From contig JALXDL010000079.1 of assembly GCA_026990385.1 (NCBI GenBank), forward strand, positions 1-16,693: a stretch of 16,693 nt of DNA. Reading direction: 5' to 3'. The notes beneath the pieces were generated by a model that was not told where the DNA came from, did not search any database, and was given only the letters and a program-made list of their open reading frames with translations. Source of the DNA: DRKI01 sp011051875. GTDB taxonomy: Bacteria > Desulfobacterota > Desulfobulbia > Desulfobulbales > Desulfobulbaceae. Shown one piece after another: positions 8,021 to 14,546 of the stretch (within the stretch, counting starts at the first letter, position 1; each line of letters opens with the position of its first letter). The translations under genes were made by a program, and so were the position numbers.

Positions 8021-10009
8021 TCAGCTGCCAAGCTCCTTCTTGCCCTGGACCAGGTGATCGACCACCGATGGATCGGCCAGGGTCGAGGTATCACCGAAAT
8101 TCTCGAAGTCGTTGGCCGCGATCTTGCGCAGGATACGGCGCATGATCTTGCCCGAACGGGTCTTGGGCAGACCCGGCGCCCACATGATCACTTCGGGCGT
8201 GGCAATGGGACCGATCTCGGCCCGCACATGCTTGCGCAGCTCGTTTTTCAGCTCCTCGCTTTCCTCTGCCGATGCCATCAGGGTGACATAGGCGAATATG
8301 GTCTGTCCCTTGATGGGATGGGGCATGCCGACCACCGCGGCCTCGGCCACGGCCTCGTGGGACACCAGGGCCGATTCGATCTCGGCGGTGCCCAGGCGGT
8401 GACCGGAGACGTTGATGACATCATCGAGCCGGCCCATGATCCAGAAGTAGCCGTCCTCGTCCTTGCGGGCGCCGTCCTCGGGATCGTAGATTCCCTCGTA
8501 ACGGCTGAAATAGGTCTTCTTGAACCGCTCCGGGTCTCCGAACACACCGCGCAGCATGCCGGGCCAGGGCCTGCGGATGACCAGGTGGCCGCCCTCGTTG
8601 ACCCCGGCCTCGTTGCCCTCTTCGTCAAAGATGGCCGCATCCACGCCGGGCAGCGGAAAGCTGGCCGAACCGGGCTTGAGCGGTGTGGCGTATGGCAGGG
8701 GCGAGATCATGATGCCACCGGTCTCAGTCTGCCACCAGGTATCGACGATGGGCAGCTTTTCCTTGCCGATATGGACGTAGTACCACATCCATGCCTCGGG
8801 ATTGATGGGCTCGCCCACCGAGCCCAGGATGCGGAGGGTGGAAAGGTCGTAGCGCGTGGTCGGCTCCTCGCCCTCCCGCATCAGGGCGCGAATGACCGTG
8901 GGCGCGGTGTAGAAGATGTTGACCTGGAATTTTTCCACGATCTTCCAGAACCGGTCCGGACCCGGGTAGGAAGGCACGCCCTCGAACATCAGCGAGGTTG
9001 CGCCCAGGCCCAGCGGGCCGTACAGGATGTAGGTATGGCCGGTGATCCAGCCGATATCGGCGGTACACCAGTAGACATCGTCGTCCTTGAGATCAAAGAC
9101 ATACTGGCAGGTGTGCATGGCATAGGTCAGGTAGCCGCCGGTGGTGTGGACAACACCCTTGGGCTTGCCCGTGGAACCGGAGGTATAGAGGATGAAGAGA
9201 GTATCCTCGGCGTCCATGGACTCGATCCCGCATTGGGACGAGATGTCCCTGCTCGCCATCTCGTCATGCCACCAGGTGTCACGGCCATCCTGCATGGAAA
9301 CCTCGTTGCCGGCCCGCCGGACCACTATGCAGCTCTCCACGCAATCGGTGCCCTCCAGGGCCTGGTCGGCATTGGGTTTGAGGGGGATGGTCTTGCCGGC
9401 CCGGAGCACGGCATCGGCGGTGATCAGGACCTTGGCCTGGCAGTCATGGATCCGGCTCTGCAGCGCCACGGCGGAGAACCCGGCAAAGACCACCGAGTGG
9501 ATGGCACCGATGCGGGCACAGGCCAAAAGCGAAATGGCCAGCTCGGGGATCATGGGCAGGTAGATGGAGACGCGGTCGCCTTTCTTGACGCCCTTCTTCT
9601 TGAGCACATTGGCAAAGCGGCAGACCTCGGTGTGCAGCATCTGGTAGGTGTACACCTTGACGTCTTCCTCGGGCTCACCCTGCCAGATGATGGCGGCCTT
9701 GTTGCGGCGGCCATCGGCCAGGTGACGGTCGAGACAGTTGTAGGAGATATTGAGCCTGCCACCCTGGAACCACTTGATCTCCGGCCTGGTGAAATCCCAC
9801 TCCAGGACCTTGTCCCATTTCTTCTCCCAGGAGACCAGTTCCCCGGCACGCTCGGCCCAGTAACCTTCGGGATCTTCCATGGAGCGCCTGTAAATGGCCC
9901 TGTACTCGTCCATGGACTTGATGAACGCCTGGTCCCGTCCATCCTCCGGGGGATCAAAGACCTTGCCTTCACTGAGCAGACTGGTGATTTTGTCTTCATT
10001 GCCACTCAT
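8021..10009 (-). CDS. acs: Acetyl-CoA synthetase (AMP-forming)
   Basis: A full-length 662-residue ANL-superfamily enzyme that converts acetate, ATP and CoA to acetyl-CoA, AMP and pyrophosphate in the cytoplasm. Visible motifs are the N-terminal acetyl-CoA synthetase region (about 30-90, with WDKVLEWDF and WFQGGRLNISYNCLDRH), the ATP-binding loop YTSGSTGKPKG (275-285), the adenine/acetate motif DTWWQTETGG (423-432, with Trp426 matching the residue that restricts the pocket to acetate), the hinge region GRLDDVINVSGHRLGTAEIE (526-545), and the C-terminal PKTRSGKIMRR. That last motif contains Lys621, the catalytic lysine that acetyltransferases modify to switch the enzyme off. The start follows AAAGGAG at a 7-nt spacing. 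Transport and regulatory genes follow on the same strand, forming an acetate-use region. Confidence 0.97.
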   Translation of the reverse strand: MSGNEDKITSLLSEGKVFDPPEDGRDQAFIKSMDEYRAIYRRSMEDPEGYWAERAGELVSWEKKWDKVLEWDFTRPEIKWFQGGRLNISYNCLDRHLADGRRNKAAIIWQGEPEEDVKVYTYQMLHTEVCRFANVLKKKGVKKGDRVSIYLPMIPELAISLLACARIGAIHSVVFAGFSAVALQSRIHDCQAKVLITADAVLRAGKTIPLKPNADQALEGTDCVESCIVVRRAGNEVSMQDGRDTWWHDEMASRDISSQCGIESMDAEDTLFILYTSGSTGKPKGVVHTTGGYLTYAMHTCQYVFDLKDDDVYWCTADIGWITGHTYILYGPLGLGATSLMFEGVPSYPGPDRFWKIVEKFQVNIFYTAPTVIRALMREGEEPTTRYDLSTLRILGSVGEPINPEAWMWYYVHIGKEKLPIVDTWWQTETGGIMISPLPYATPLKPGSASFPLPGVDAAIFDEEGNEAGVNEGGHLVIRRPWPGMLRGVFGDPERFKKTYFSRYEGIYDPEDGARKDEDGYFWIMGRLDDVINVSGHRLGTAEIESALVSHEAVAEAAVVGMPHPIKGQTIFAYVTLMASAEESEELKNELRKHVRAEIGPIATPEVIMWAPGLPKTRSGKIMRRILRKIAANDFENFGDTSTLADPSVVDHLVQGKKELGS

Positions 10010-10245
10010 GCTGCACTCCTTTTACCTGATGGTTGACAGTTCGATCCTACCAGTTCCACGACAACCGCCACTGTCCCGGGCCGTCTCCCGGACCGGGGCG
10101 ATCGCTGATTTGCTCTTTGGCCGTAATAATTTCCGCTCTCTTTGTCAAGCAGAACCGCCCCTCTCCTGCCCGGAAATCCTTGTCCCGCAAAGCCATTGAA
10201 CTTCACCCCCAAATGGGGTATCTGGAAAAGATATTGAAACCGAAC
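10010..10245 (-). promoter_or_regulatory. Upstream region of acs
   Basis: The acs promoter should lie here, reading leftwards. A perfect minus-strand -35 hexamer TTGACA occurs at 10143-10148, but no good -10 stands 16-18 nt away (only TACGGC or TTACGG), so an activator would be needed if it is used. I saw no clear sigma-54 site. A hairpin with one bulged base (GTCC-GGG arms near 10072-10093) lies in the likely leader. The near-palindrome CCCCAAATGGGG (10207-10218) sits between the two divergent genes and could be a binding site. Confidence 0.35.
10196..10224 (+). promoter_or_regulatory. Possible promoter of the small membrane-protein gene
   Basis: TTGAAC (10196-10201) is separated by 17 nt from TATCTG (10219-10224). 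The spacer contains the near-palindrome CCCCAAATGGGG, where a regulator could bind. The -35 fits well but the -10 matches the consensus at only its first three positions, so this is a weak call. Confidence 0.3.
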
Positions 10246-10272
10246 AAAAAAAGCCGGGCCTGCCGCCCGGCT
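10246..10272 (-). terminator. Minus-oriented rho-independent terminator between divergent genes
   Basis: On the minus strand, AGCCGGG and CCCGGCT form a 7-bp GC-rich stem around a 7-nt loop and run into seven T residues. No minus-strand gene precedes it. The only neighbour on that side is the plus-strand gene starting at 10292. It would stop antisense transcripts from that gene before they enter the acs promoter region. On the plus strand it is simply a stem preceded by A residues. Confidence 0.75.
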
Positions 10273-10285
10273 CTCCCTTGGAGAG
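10271..10285 (+). promoter_or_regulatory. Hairpin covering the ribosome site of the small membrane-protein gene
   Basis: CTCTCC (10271-10276) is complementary to GGAGAG (10280-10285) with a 3-nt loop CTT. GGAGAG is the ribosome binding sequence for the ATG at 10292, so this local hairpin would hide it. Its left arm shares two bases with the right arm of the stem at 10252-10272, so the two structures compete at the edge. Confidence 0.5.
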
Positions 10286-10291
10286 AGATCC

Positions 10292-10780
10292 ATGCCGGCC
10301 CCGCTTGAAAAACAGGTTCTCGGAATGCTACATAGTGGTCTCAGCAAGAAGAAGGTTCTCGACCGGCTGGCCACCAGGGACAACCGGAGCGAACTGCTGG
10401 CCATCTTGAACGATCTGCCCACAGAGGGCCGCCGCCGGCAGCATATCTGGATCAACTGGATGCTGCTGGTCTTCCTGTTCGCGGTGACCAGCAGGAAGAT
10501 CTACCAGATCACGGTCCTCCTCACGGCCGCAGTCTCCTCCGGCCAGTTCTCGCCCCTGATGCTCATCAATCTCGTCGTTCCGGCCATCAACTTCTACATC
10601 CTGCGCGAGATCGTGCTCTTCCACCGGCAGGGCTACCTGTTTCTTGCCGTCATCTCCCTGCTGGCCCTGCTGCGGCCCGAAAACCGTGTCCTGCCTGATC
10701 TCTACATCTACCCTTCCATGGCGGTCCTGGCCATCTTCCTCATGCTGCGGCTCTTCCCGGCCCGGGAAAAACTGACCTGA
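10292..10780 (+). CDS. Unrecognised small integral membrane protein
   Basis: A 162-residue protein of no family I can name. Residues 1-50 are soluble, basic and helical (KQVLGMLHSGLSKKKVLDRL), and could be a small protein- or nucleic-acid-binding region. Four to five membrane segments follow: about 52-65 (IWINWMLLVFLFAV), 71-84 (weak), 89-110 (LMLINLVVPAINFYILREIV), 114-127 (GYLFLAVISLLALL) and 137-155 (LYIYPSMAVLAIFLML). The start ATG has GGAGAG 6 nt upstream. It is transcribed divergently from acs and ends 314 nt before arsR. Codon choice and GC content match the neighbours, and strong third-position GC supports a real gene. No function is proposed. Confidence 0.7.
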   Translation: MPAPLEKQVLGMLHSGLSKKKVLDRLATRDNRSELLAILNDLPTEGRRRQHIWINWMLLVFLFAVTSRKIYQITVLLTAAVSSGQFSPLMLINLVVPAINFYILREIVLFHRQGYLFLAVISLLALLRPENRVLPDLYIYPSMAVLAIFLMLRLFPAREKLT

Positions 10781-11019
10781 TCACCACCTGCGGCCGGGCC
10801 GCCCGTAACCATTCACCAGCACCCCGACTTCGTCCGACCAGGCCTCCCCGCATAGCGGGCCATGGACCCGTCGGCCAGGCTGAACCAACGTGGAGTACCG
10901 GTACCTGTTCACAATCCGGAGATAATGCCGGGGTGACAGGGCCCCGGTGACCGGTTACGGCCATACAACCATCCGGTTTTGCTCCGGTACCGGAACACCT
11001 CTTTCCCGCACTGTTCTGA
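10781..11019. other. Intergenic DNA before the arsR promoter
   Basis: There is no gene here. A small stem (GCGGC / GCCGC around 10790-10802) follows the membrane-protein stop codon but lacks a T-run. A perfect 12-bp palindrome TCCGGTACCGGA occurs at 10983-10994, and a related GTACCGGTAC lies near 10895. These could be coincidental in GC-rich DNA. Confidence 0.4.
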
Positions 11020-11048
11020 TTGACGAAATCCGAATATTAGAGTTTAAT
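11020..11048 (+). promoter_or_regulatory. Sigma-70 promoter of the arsR-RND operon
   Basis: TTGACG (11020-11025), a 17-nt spacer and TTTAAT (11043-11048) make a good sigma-70 promoter about 45 nt before the arsR start codon. It lies in the only strongly AT-rich patch of the region. Confidence 0.75.
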
Positions 11049-11058
11049 TAAACACTAA
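11037..11058 (+). promoter_or_regulatory. 22-bp dyad, likely ArsR operator
   Basis: The half sites TTAGAGTTTAA (11037-11047) and TTAAACACTAA (11048-11058) are inverted copies of one another except for a single base pair (A opposite A). The dyad covers the -10 box at 11043-11048, so a bound dimer would block RNA polymerase. Placement, length and symmetry match operators of ArsR/SmtB repressors that control their own operon. Confidence 0.8.
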
Positions 11059-11094
11059 CCAATCACCAGGAACCCCAGCACCAGAGGAAAAACC

Positions 11095-11433
11095 ATGCAC
11101 ACCCGGGAGGTAGACGAGCTGGCAGGCCTGCTCAAGGCCATATCGCATCCGATCCGCCTGAAGATCCTCTGCCTGCTCCAGGACAGCGAACTCTCGGTCT
11201 CGAGCATACGGGAAGAAGTCAAGACCACCAACGCCAATATCTCGCAGCACCTCAACATCCTGCGCAACCAGGGGATCATCGACTTTCGCAGGGACGCCAA
11301 CTTCATCTACAACCGGATCAGCGATCGCCGGATCATCGAACTGATCAAGACCCTGCAGCACCTGTTCTGTACCGGTGAACCGTCCGGCAATCACCGGCAG
11401 CAGCACGGCCGGGCCACACCCGGAGGCCACTGA
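11095..11433 (+). CDS. ArsR/SmtB-family winged-helix repressor
   Basis: A 112-residue protein with the ArsR winged-helix fold. It opens with the dimerisation and first helix segment LLKAISHPIRLKILCLLQ (12-29), followed by the recognition helix region NANISQHLNILRNQGII (46-62) and the wing FRRDANFIYNRIS (64-76). The classical metal site ELCVCDL is replaced by SELSVSSI (31-38). Only two cysteines occur (C26 and C92), so it is unlikely to sense arsenic by the standard route. The C-terminal tail is His-rich (H100, H104, H112). Its ligand is unknown and may be a compound exported by the next gene. The start follows AGAGGA. Its TGA overlaps the next ATG by one base (TGATG), so translation is coupled. 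Autorepression through the dyad at 11037-11058 is likely. Confidence 0.9.
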   Translation: MHTREVDELAGLLKAISHPIRLKILCLLQDSELSVSSIREEVKTTNANISQHLNILRNQGIIDFRRDANFIYNRISDRRIIELIKTLQHLFCTGEPSGNHRQQHGRATPGGH

Positions 11434-14078
11434 TGTTCATCCGGCACCTGGCCCGCCTTGCCCTGGACCGCCCCGGCCCTGTCATGGTCCTGGTCCTGGC
11501 CTGGGCCCTGCTCACCGGCGCCCTTGCCGTCCGCCTCCGGGTGGACACCGCCCCCGGGGACATGCTGCCTGCTGACGAGGTTACCAGGCGTTTCACCGAG
11601 CAGGCAAAGAAGGAGTTCAACCTGCATGACACCCTGGTCCTCGGCGTGGTCAACGACAGGAACGAAAACGGGGTCTTCAATCCTGCCACCCTGCACAAGA
11701 TCCTCGTCCTGAGCCGGTTTGCCGCCACGCTCCGCGATCCCAAACGACCGGAGCGCCGGGTCATCACCAGCGACATCGTCGCACCGGACACCGTCGACCT
11801 GATCGGTCAGGCCGGCCTGGGCAAGGTCCGCTTCTCATGGCTGATGAAAAAGGCACCTGCTGACGACAGGCAGGCCCTGGCAATACGGGACAGAGCCCTG
11901 TCCGACCCGATGCTCAGGGGAACACTGATCTCGGAAGACGGCCGTGCCATGATCATCTCCATTCCGGTAAGCAGTATGGATTTCGCCCGACGGGCAGGTC
12001 TTGCCCTGCGGGCGAAGATCAGGGAGATCGGTGCCGGCAGCGAGCGTTTCTACATTACCGGCCAGCCGCTGGCCGAAGAGACCTTTGCCAGTGACATGCT
12101 CCTTCAGTTTGCTGCCCTGGCACCCCTGGCGCTCCTCAGCATCTCCCTCTTCCTGTACCTCGTCTTCGGGAAGATCCGACTCATCGTGCCGCCACTGATC
12201 ATCACCACCGTGACAGTGACCTCCACCATGGGCCTGCTCATCGGGTCCGGCAATGCCCTGCAGGGTGTCAACGCCATGATTCCCGTTTTTCTCCTGCCCG
12301 TTGCCCTGGCGGCATCGACACGTATCCTGTCCGCGTTCCGGGACAGTTACCGGCACACCGGTGACAGGCGCCGGAGCCTGGAGCAGGTGACGGAGAACCT
12401 CCGCCGGTCCCTGCCGCAGGCCGCTCTCCCCCCGGCGGCCGCATTCGCCTCCCTGGCCCTGGTACCCGCGCCTCCGGTGCGGATATTCGGCATCTTTGTC
12501 TCCCTGGGCATCCTGCTCGCGTGGCTGCTGACACTTGTTGTTACCCCGGCCGTCCTCATGCTGATGCAGGAAAAGCAACTGAAAGACACCGGTTCCCGTG
12601 CCCTCCTCGATCCAGCGGCGGACAGCTCACTCAGCAACCGGATCCTCCGCAGGCTGGGCCCGGTGGTCTCGTCCCGCCCCTGGCCGGTTCTCGGCTGCAC
12701 CCTGGCGGTAGCTGCCATGGCCCTCATCGGCATCCTCCTGATGCAGGTCAACGATAATCCGGTCAGGCGGTTCAAGAAAAATCACCCGATCCGGAAGGGA
12801 GACAGGATTCTCAACACCCGCTTTGCCGGCACCTGGCAGGCCTCTCTCGTTCTCCGGGGAGTGGGGCCGGCAATGAGCCCGCGCCAGGCCGCCGACTGGT
12901 TGAGCGGGAAGCTGGATGACAGGCTCGTCGACGTACCGGTGATCCGCCAGAAGGTGCTGGCAGAGATCCTCGAAGCCGCGGCCGAAAGCGAAGATCCCGC
13001 AGCCATGGCCAGGCGGCTGGAACGATCCTGGTCAGGAGAGATCAAGCGGCTGTCGCCCGACGACGCCCTCGGCTTTGACCGGTGGTCCACGGCACTGGAC
13101 AGCCTGGACCGGCTGCTCAACCAGGAGGAGGTCTTCAAGCGGCCCGACGTGCTCAACTACATCGCCGGCTTGCAGCGTCACCTGGAGAGCCTGGACATGG
13201 TAGGGAAAAGCGGCTCACTGGTCGACCTGGTAAAAAAGGCGCACCAGGAGCTGCTGGAAGGGGATCCACGCTACTTCACGATCCCGGCCACGGTCAATGG
13301 TGTGGCCCAGGCCCTGGACACGTACCGGCACAGTAACCGGCCCGACTTTCTCCAGCACCTGGTGACCCGGGACTATCACCGGGCCAACATCCAGGTCTGG
13401 CTCAGAAGCGGAAACAGCAGGGACATGGCGCAACTGATCCGGGATACGGACAACTACCTTGCCGCCACCCCCCCGCCGATCAGCATCCGGCATTCCTGGG
13501 CAGGACCCACTGTGCTGCATGCAGCCTGGCAGGAAAAGATGACCACCGGCATGCTCGCCTCCCTGCTCCTGGGCAGCGCTACGATTTTCCTCACCGCATC
13601 CCTCCTGTTCCGCTCCGCTGCCCTGGGAGCCATGACCCTGGTACCGGTTGCCGGCAGCATCGGCACCACCTCGGCGATGATCGGTTACCTGGGAGACGAC
13701 TTCGATGTGGCGGTGGCGCTGCTCACCCTGCTGCCCATGGGACTGGCGGTCGATGTTGCCACCCACTTCCTGCAGGAAACCAGGGCGACCATGCAGCGAC
13801 TCGGCGACTGGCGACAAACCGTGGAAGCGATGTTCAGGGAACCGGCCCGGATCCTCAGCCGTACCCTCATCGTCATCGCAGCCGCCGCCCTGCCACTGCT
13901 CTTTGCGCCCCTGCTCCCCTTCCGGAACGCGGGCATCATGCTGACAGCCACCCTTCTCGGTTCAGGACTGGCAACCCTCTGCACCCTGCCGGCCATGCTT
14001 AGCCTCCTGCAGAAAAGGCTCTTCCGTGACCTGGCGACGAGGGAAGGCGGAACCGCGGAGAAAGAAGAAAGCGCATGA
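11433..14078 (+). CDS. RND/MMPL-family exporter (HAE-3-like)
   Basis: An 881-residue inner-membrane permease with the two-fold RND layout. TM1 (about 17-35) leads to a periplasmic loop (36-222), then TM2-6 (about 226-378), TM7 (about 417-437), a second loop (438-698) and TM8-12 (about 703-865). The early VDTAPGDMLPADE and KKEFNLHDTLVLGVVND match stand-alone RND exporters of lipids, hydrophobic compounds or steroids. Residues 287-303 (LLPVALAASTRILSAFR) correspond to TM4, where relatives usually have VDSVHI; Asp is replaced by Ala294. TM10 keeps AVDVATHFL with Asp774. No membrane-fusion or outer-membrane partner is encoded here. The substrate is unknown. It is co-transcribed with arsR, with a one-base overlap. 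Confidence 0.88.
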   Translation: MFIRHLARLALDRPGPVMVLVLAWALLTGALAVRLRVDTAPGDMLPADEVTRRFTEQAKKEFNLHDTLVLGVVNDRNENGVFNPATLHKILVLSRFAATLRDPKRPERRVITSDIVAPDTVDLIGQAGLGKVRFSWLMKKAPADDRQALAIRDRALSDPMLRGTLISEDGRAMIISIPVSSMDFARRAGLALRAKIREIGAGSERFYITGQPLAEETFASDMLLQFAALAPLALLSISLFLYLVFGKIRLIVPPLIITTVTVTSTMGLLIGSGNALQGVNAMIPVFLLPVALAASTRILSAFRDSYRHTGDRRRSLEQVTENLRRSLPQAALPPAAAFASLALVPAPPVRIFGIFVSLGILLAWLLTLVVTPAVLMLMQEKQLKDTGSRALLDPAADSSLSNRILRRLGPVVSSRPWPVLGCTLAVAAMALIGILLMQVNDNPVRRFKKNHPIRKGDRILNTRFAGTWQASLVLRGVGPAMSPRQAADWLSGKLDDRLVDVPVIRQKVLAEILEAAAESEDPAAMARRLERSWSGEIKRLSPDDALGFDRWSTALDSLDRLLNQEEVFKRPDVLNYIAGLQRHLESLDMVGKSGSLVDLVKKAHQELLEGDPRYFTIPATVNGVAQALDTYRHSNRPDFLQHLVTRDYHRANIQVWLRSGNSRDMAQLIRDTDNYLAATPPPISIRHSWAGPTVLHAAWQEKMTTGMLASLLLGSATIFLTASLLFRSAALGAMTLVPVAGSIGTTSAMIGYLGDDFDVAVALLTLLPMGLAVDVATHFLQETRATMQRLGDWRQTVEAMFREPARILSRTLIVIAAAALPLLFAPLLPFRNAGIMLTATLLGSGLATLCTLPAMLSLLQKRLFRDLATREGGTAEKEESA

Positions 14079-14080
14079 TT

Positions 14081-14125
14081 CGCCGGCACGGAGAGGGGCC
14101 GGGCCCCCTTCCTGCGCCGGCACGG
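14081..14125 (+). repeat. Direct repeat flanking a GC-rich hairpin after the exporter gene
   Basis: CGCCGGCACGG occurs at 14081-14091 and again at 14115-14125. Between them GGGGC (14095-14099) and GCCCC (14103-14107) form a stem that extends outward with one mismatch to GGA/TCC. It lies directly after the exporter stop codon and before the next gene. No T-run follows, so it may attenuate transcription or protect the upstream mRNA rather than terminate it. Confidence 0.5.
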
Positions 14126-14178
14126 GTACGGAAACAGAACGTCTTAAATTATCAACTCATTACAGAAGGAGAACCATC

Positions 14179-14394
14179 ATGTTAGTAAACGACTGGGTTC
14201 ATGTCTTTGCCGGCTTTTTTATCCTGCTCAGCCTGGCCCTGGGCGTCGATAGTCCGTCCAACCCGCTTTTTGTCAGCCGTTACTGGCTGTTCTTCACTGC
14301 CTTTGTCGGCGCCAACCTCTTCCAGTACGGCTTCACCGGTTTCTGTCCCCTGGCCATCATCCTGAAAAAACTCGGGGTGCCGGAATCGAAATAG
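14179..14394 (+). CDS. YgaP-like transmembrane protein (DUF2892)
   Basis: A 71-residue protein starting MLVNDWVHVFAGFFILLSLA and ending KKLGVPESK. It has two membrane helices (about 6-24 and 35-52) followed by GFCPLAIILKKLGV. The G-x-CP-L motif after the second helix is typical of the DUF2892/YgaP membrane domain, which in YgaP is fused to a rhodanese domain that is absent here. The start has AAGGAG at a normal spacing, 100 nt after the exporter gene. Small DUF2892 proteins often occur with ArsR-family regulators. Its role may involve sulfur or redox chemistry through the Cys (residue 55), but this is inference. Confidence 0.85.
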   Translation: MLVNDWVHVFAGFFILLSLALGVDSPSNPLFVSRYWLFFTAFVGANLFQYGFTGFCPLAIILKKLGVPESK

Positions 14395-14403
14395 CCGCTG
14401 CCG

Positions 14404-14434
14404 CGGACCGGGGCATCCGCGGTGCCCCGGTCCG
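14404..14434 (+). terminator. Strong GC hairpin ending the arsR-exporter operon
   Basis: A perfect 12-bp stem (CGGACCGGGGCA with TGCCCCGGTCCG) and a 7-nt loop lie 9 nt after the stop codon of the DUF2892 gene. Its position is that of a terminator. No T-run follows, so termination may rely on the stem alone or on Rho. Confidence 0.6.
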
Positions 14435-14461
14435 TGAAACCGAAGCTCAAAACGGCAAGCT

Positions 14462-14546
14462 GGCACAGGAGCCCCGTCTCTGTGCAGGCGGGACTTCCTG
14501 CAGGCCCTCTGTGCTGGACGGCGCGACCGTGCGGAGACGGGGTGCC
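14462..14546. ncRNA. Candidate structured element, possible three-way junction
   Basis: CCCCGTCTC (14472-14480) pairs perfectly with GAGACGGGG (14534-14542). Beyond a bulge, GGCA (14462-14465) pairs with TGCC (14543-14546). Inside are two hairpins: GCAGG/CCTGC (14484-14488 with 14497-14501) and ACGG/CCGT (14518-14521 with 14527-14530). An 8-nt direct repeat CTCTGTGC (14478-14485 and 14507-14514) precedes each inner hairpin. The strand is undetermined, no known RNA family is recognised and no promoter is evident. Confidence 0.35.

Noticed and set aside
7925..10036. A 703-codon open frame on the plus strand opposite acs
   Set aside because: It is the antisense shadow of a textbook acetyl-CoA synthetase gene. 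GC-rich codon use leaves the opposite strand free of stops. The product is low-complexity and has no ribosome site.
10176..10195. CCCGCAAAGCC resembling the c-di-GMP riboswitch core
   Set aside because: GGCAAACC and the 3' elements are missing, so only a short chance match remains.
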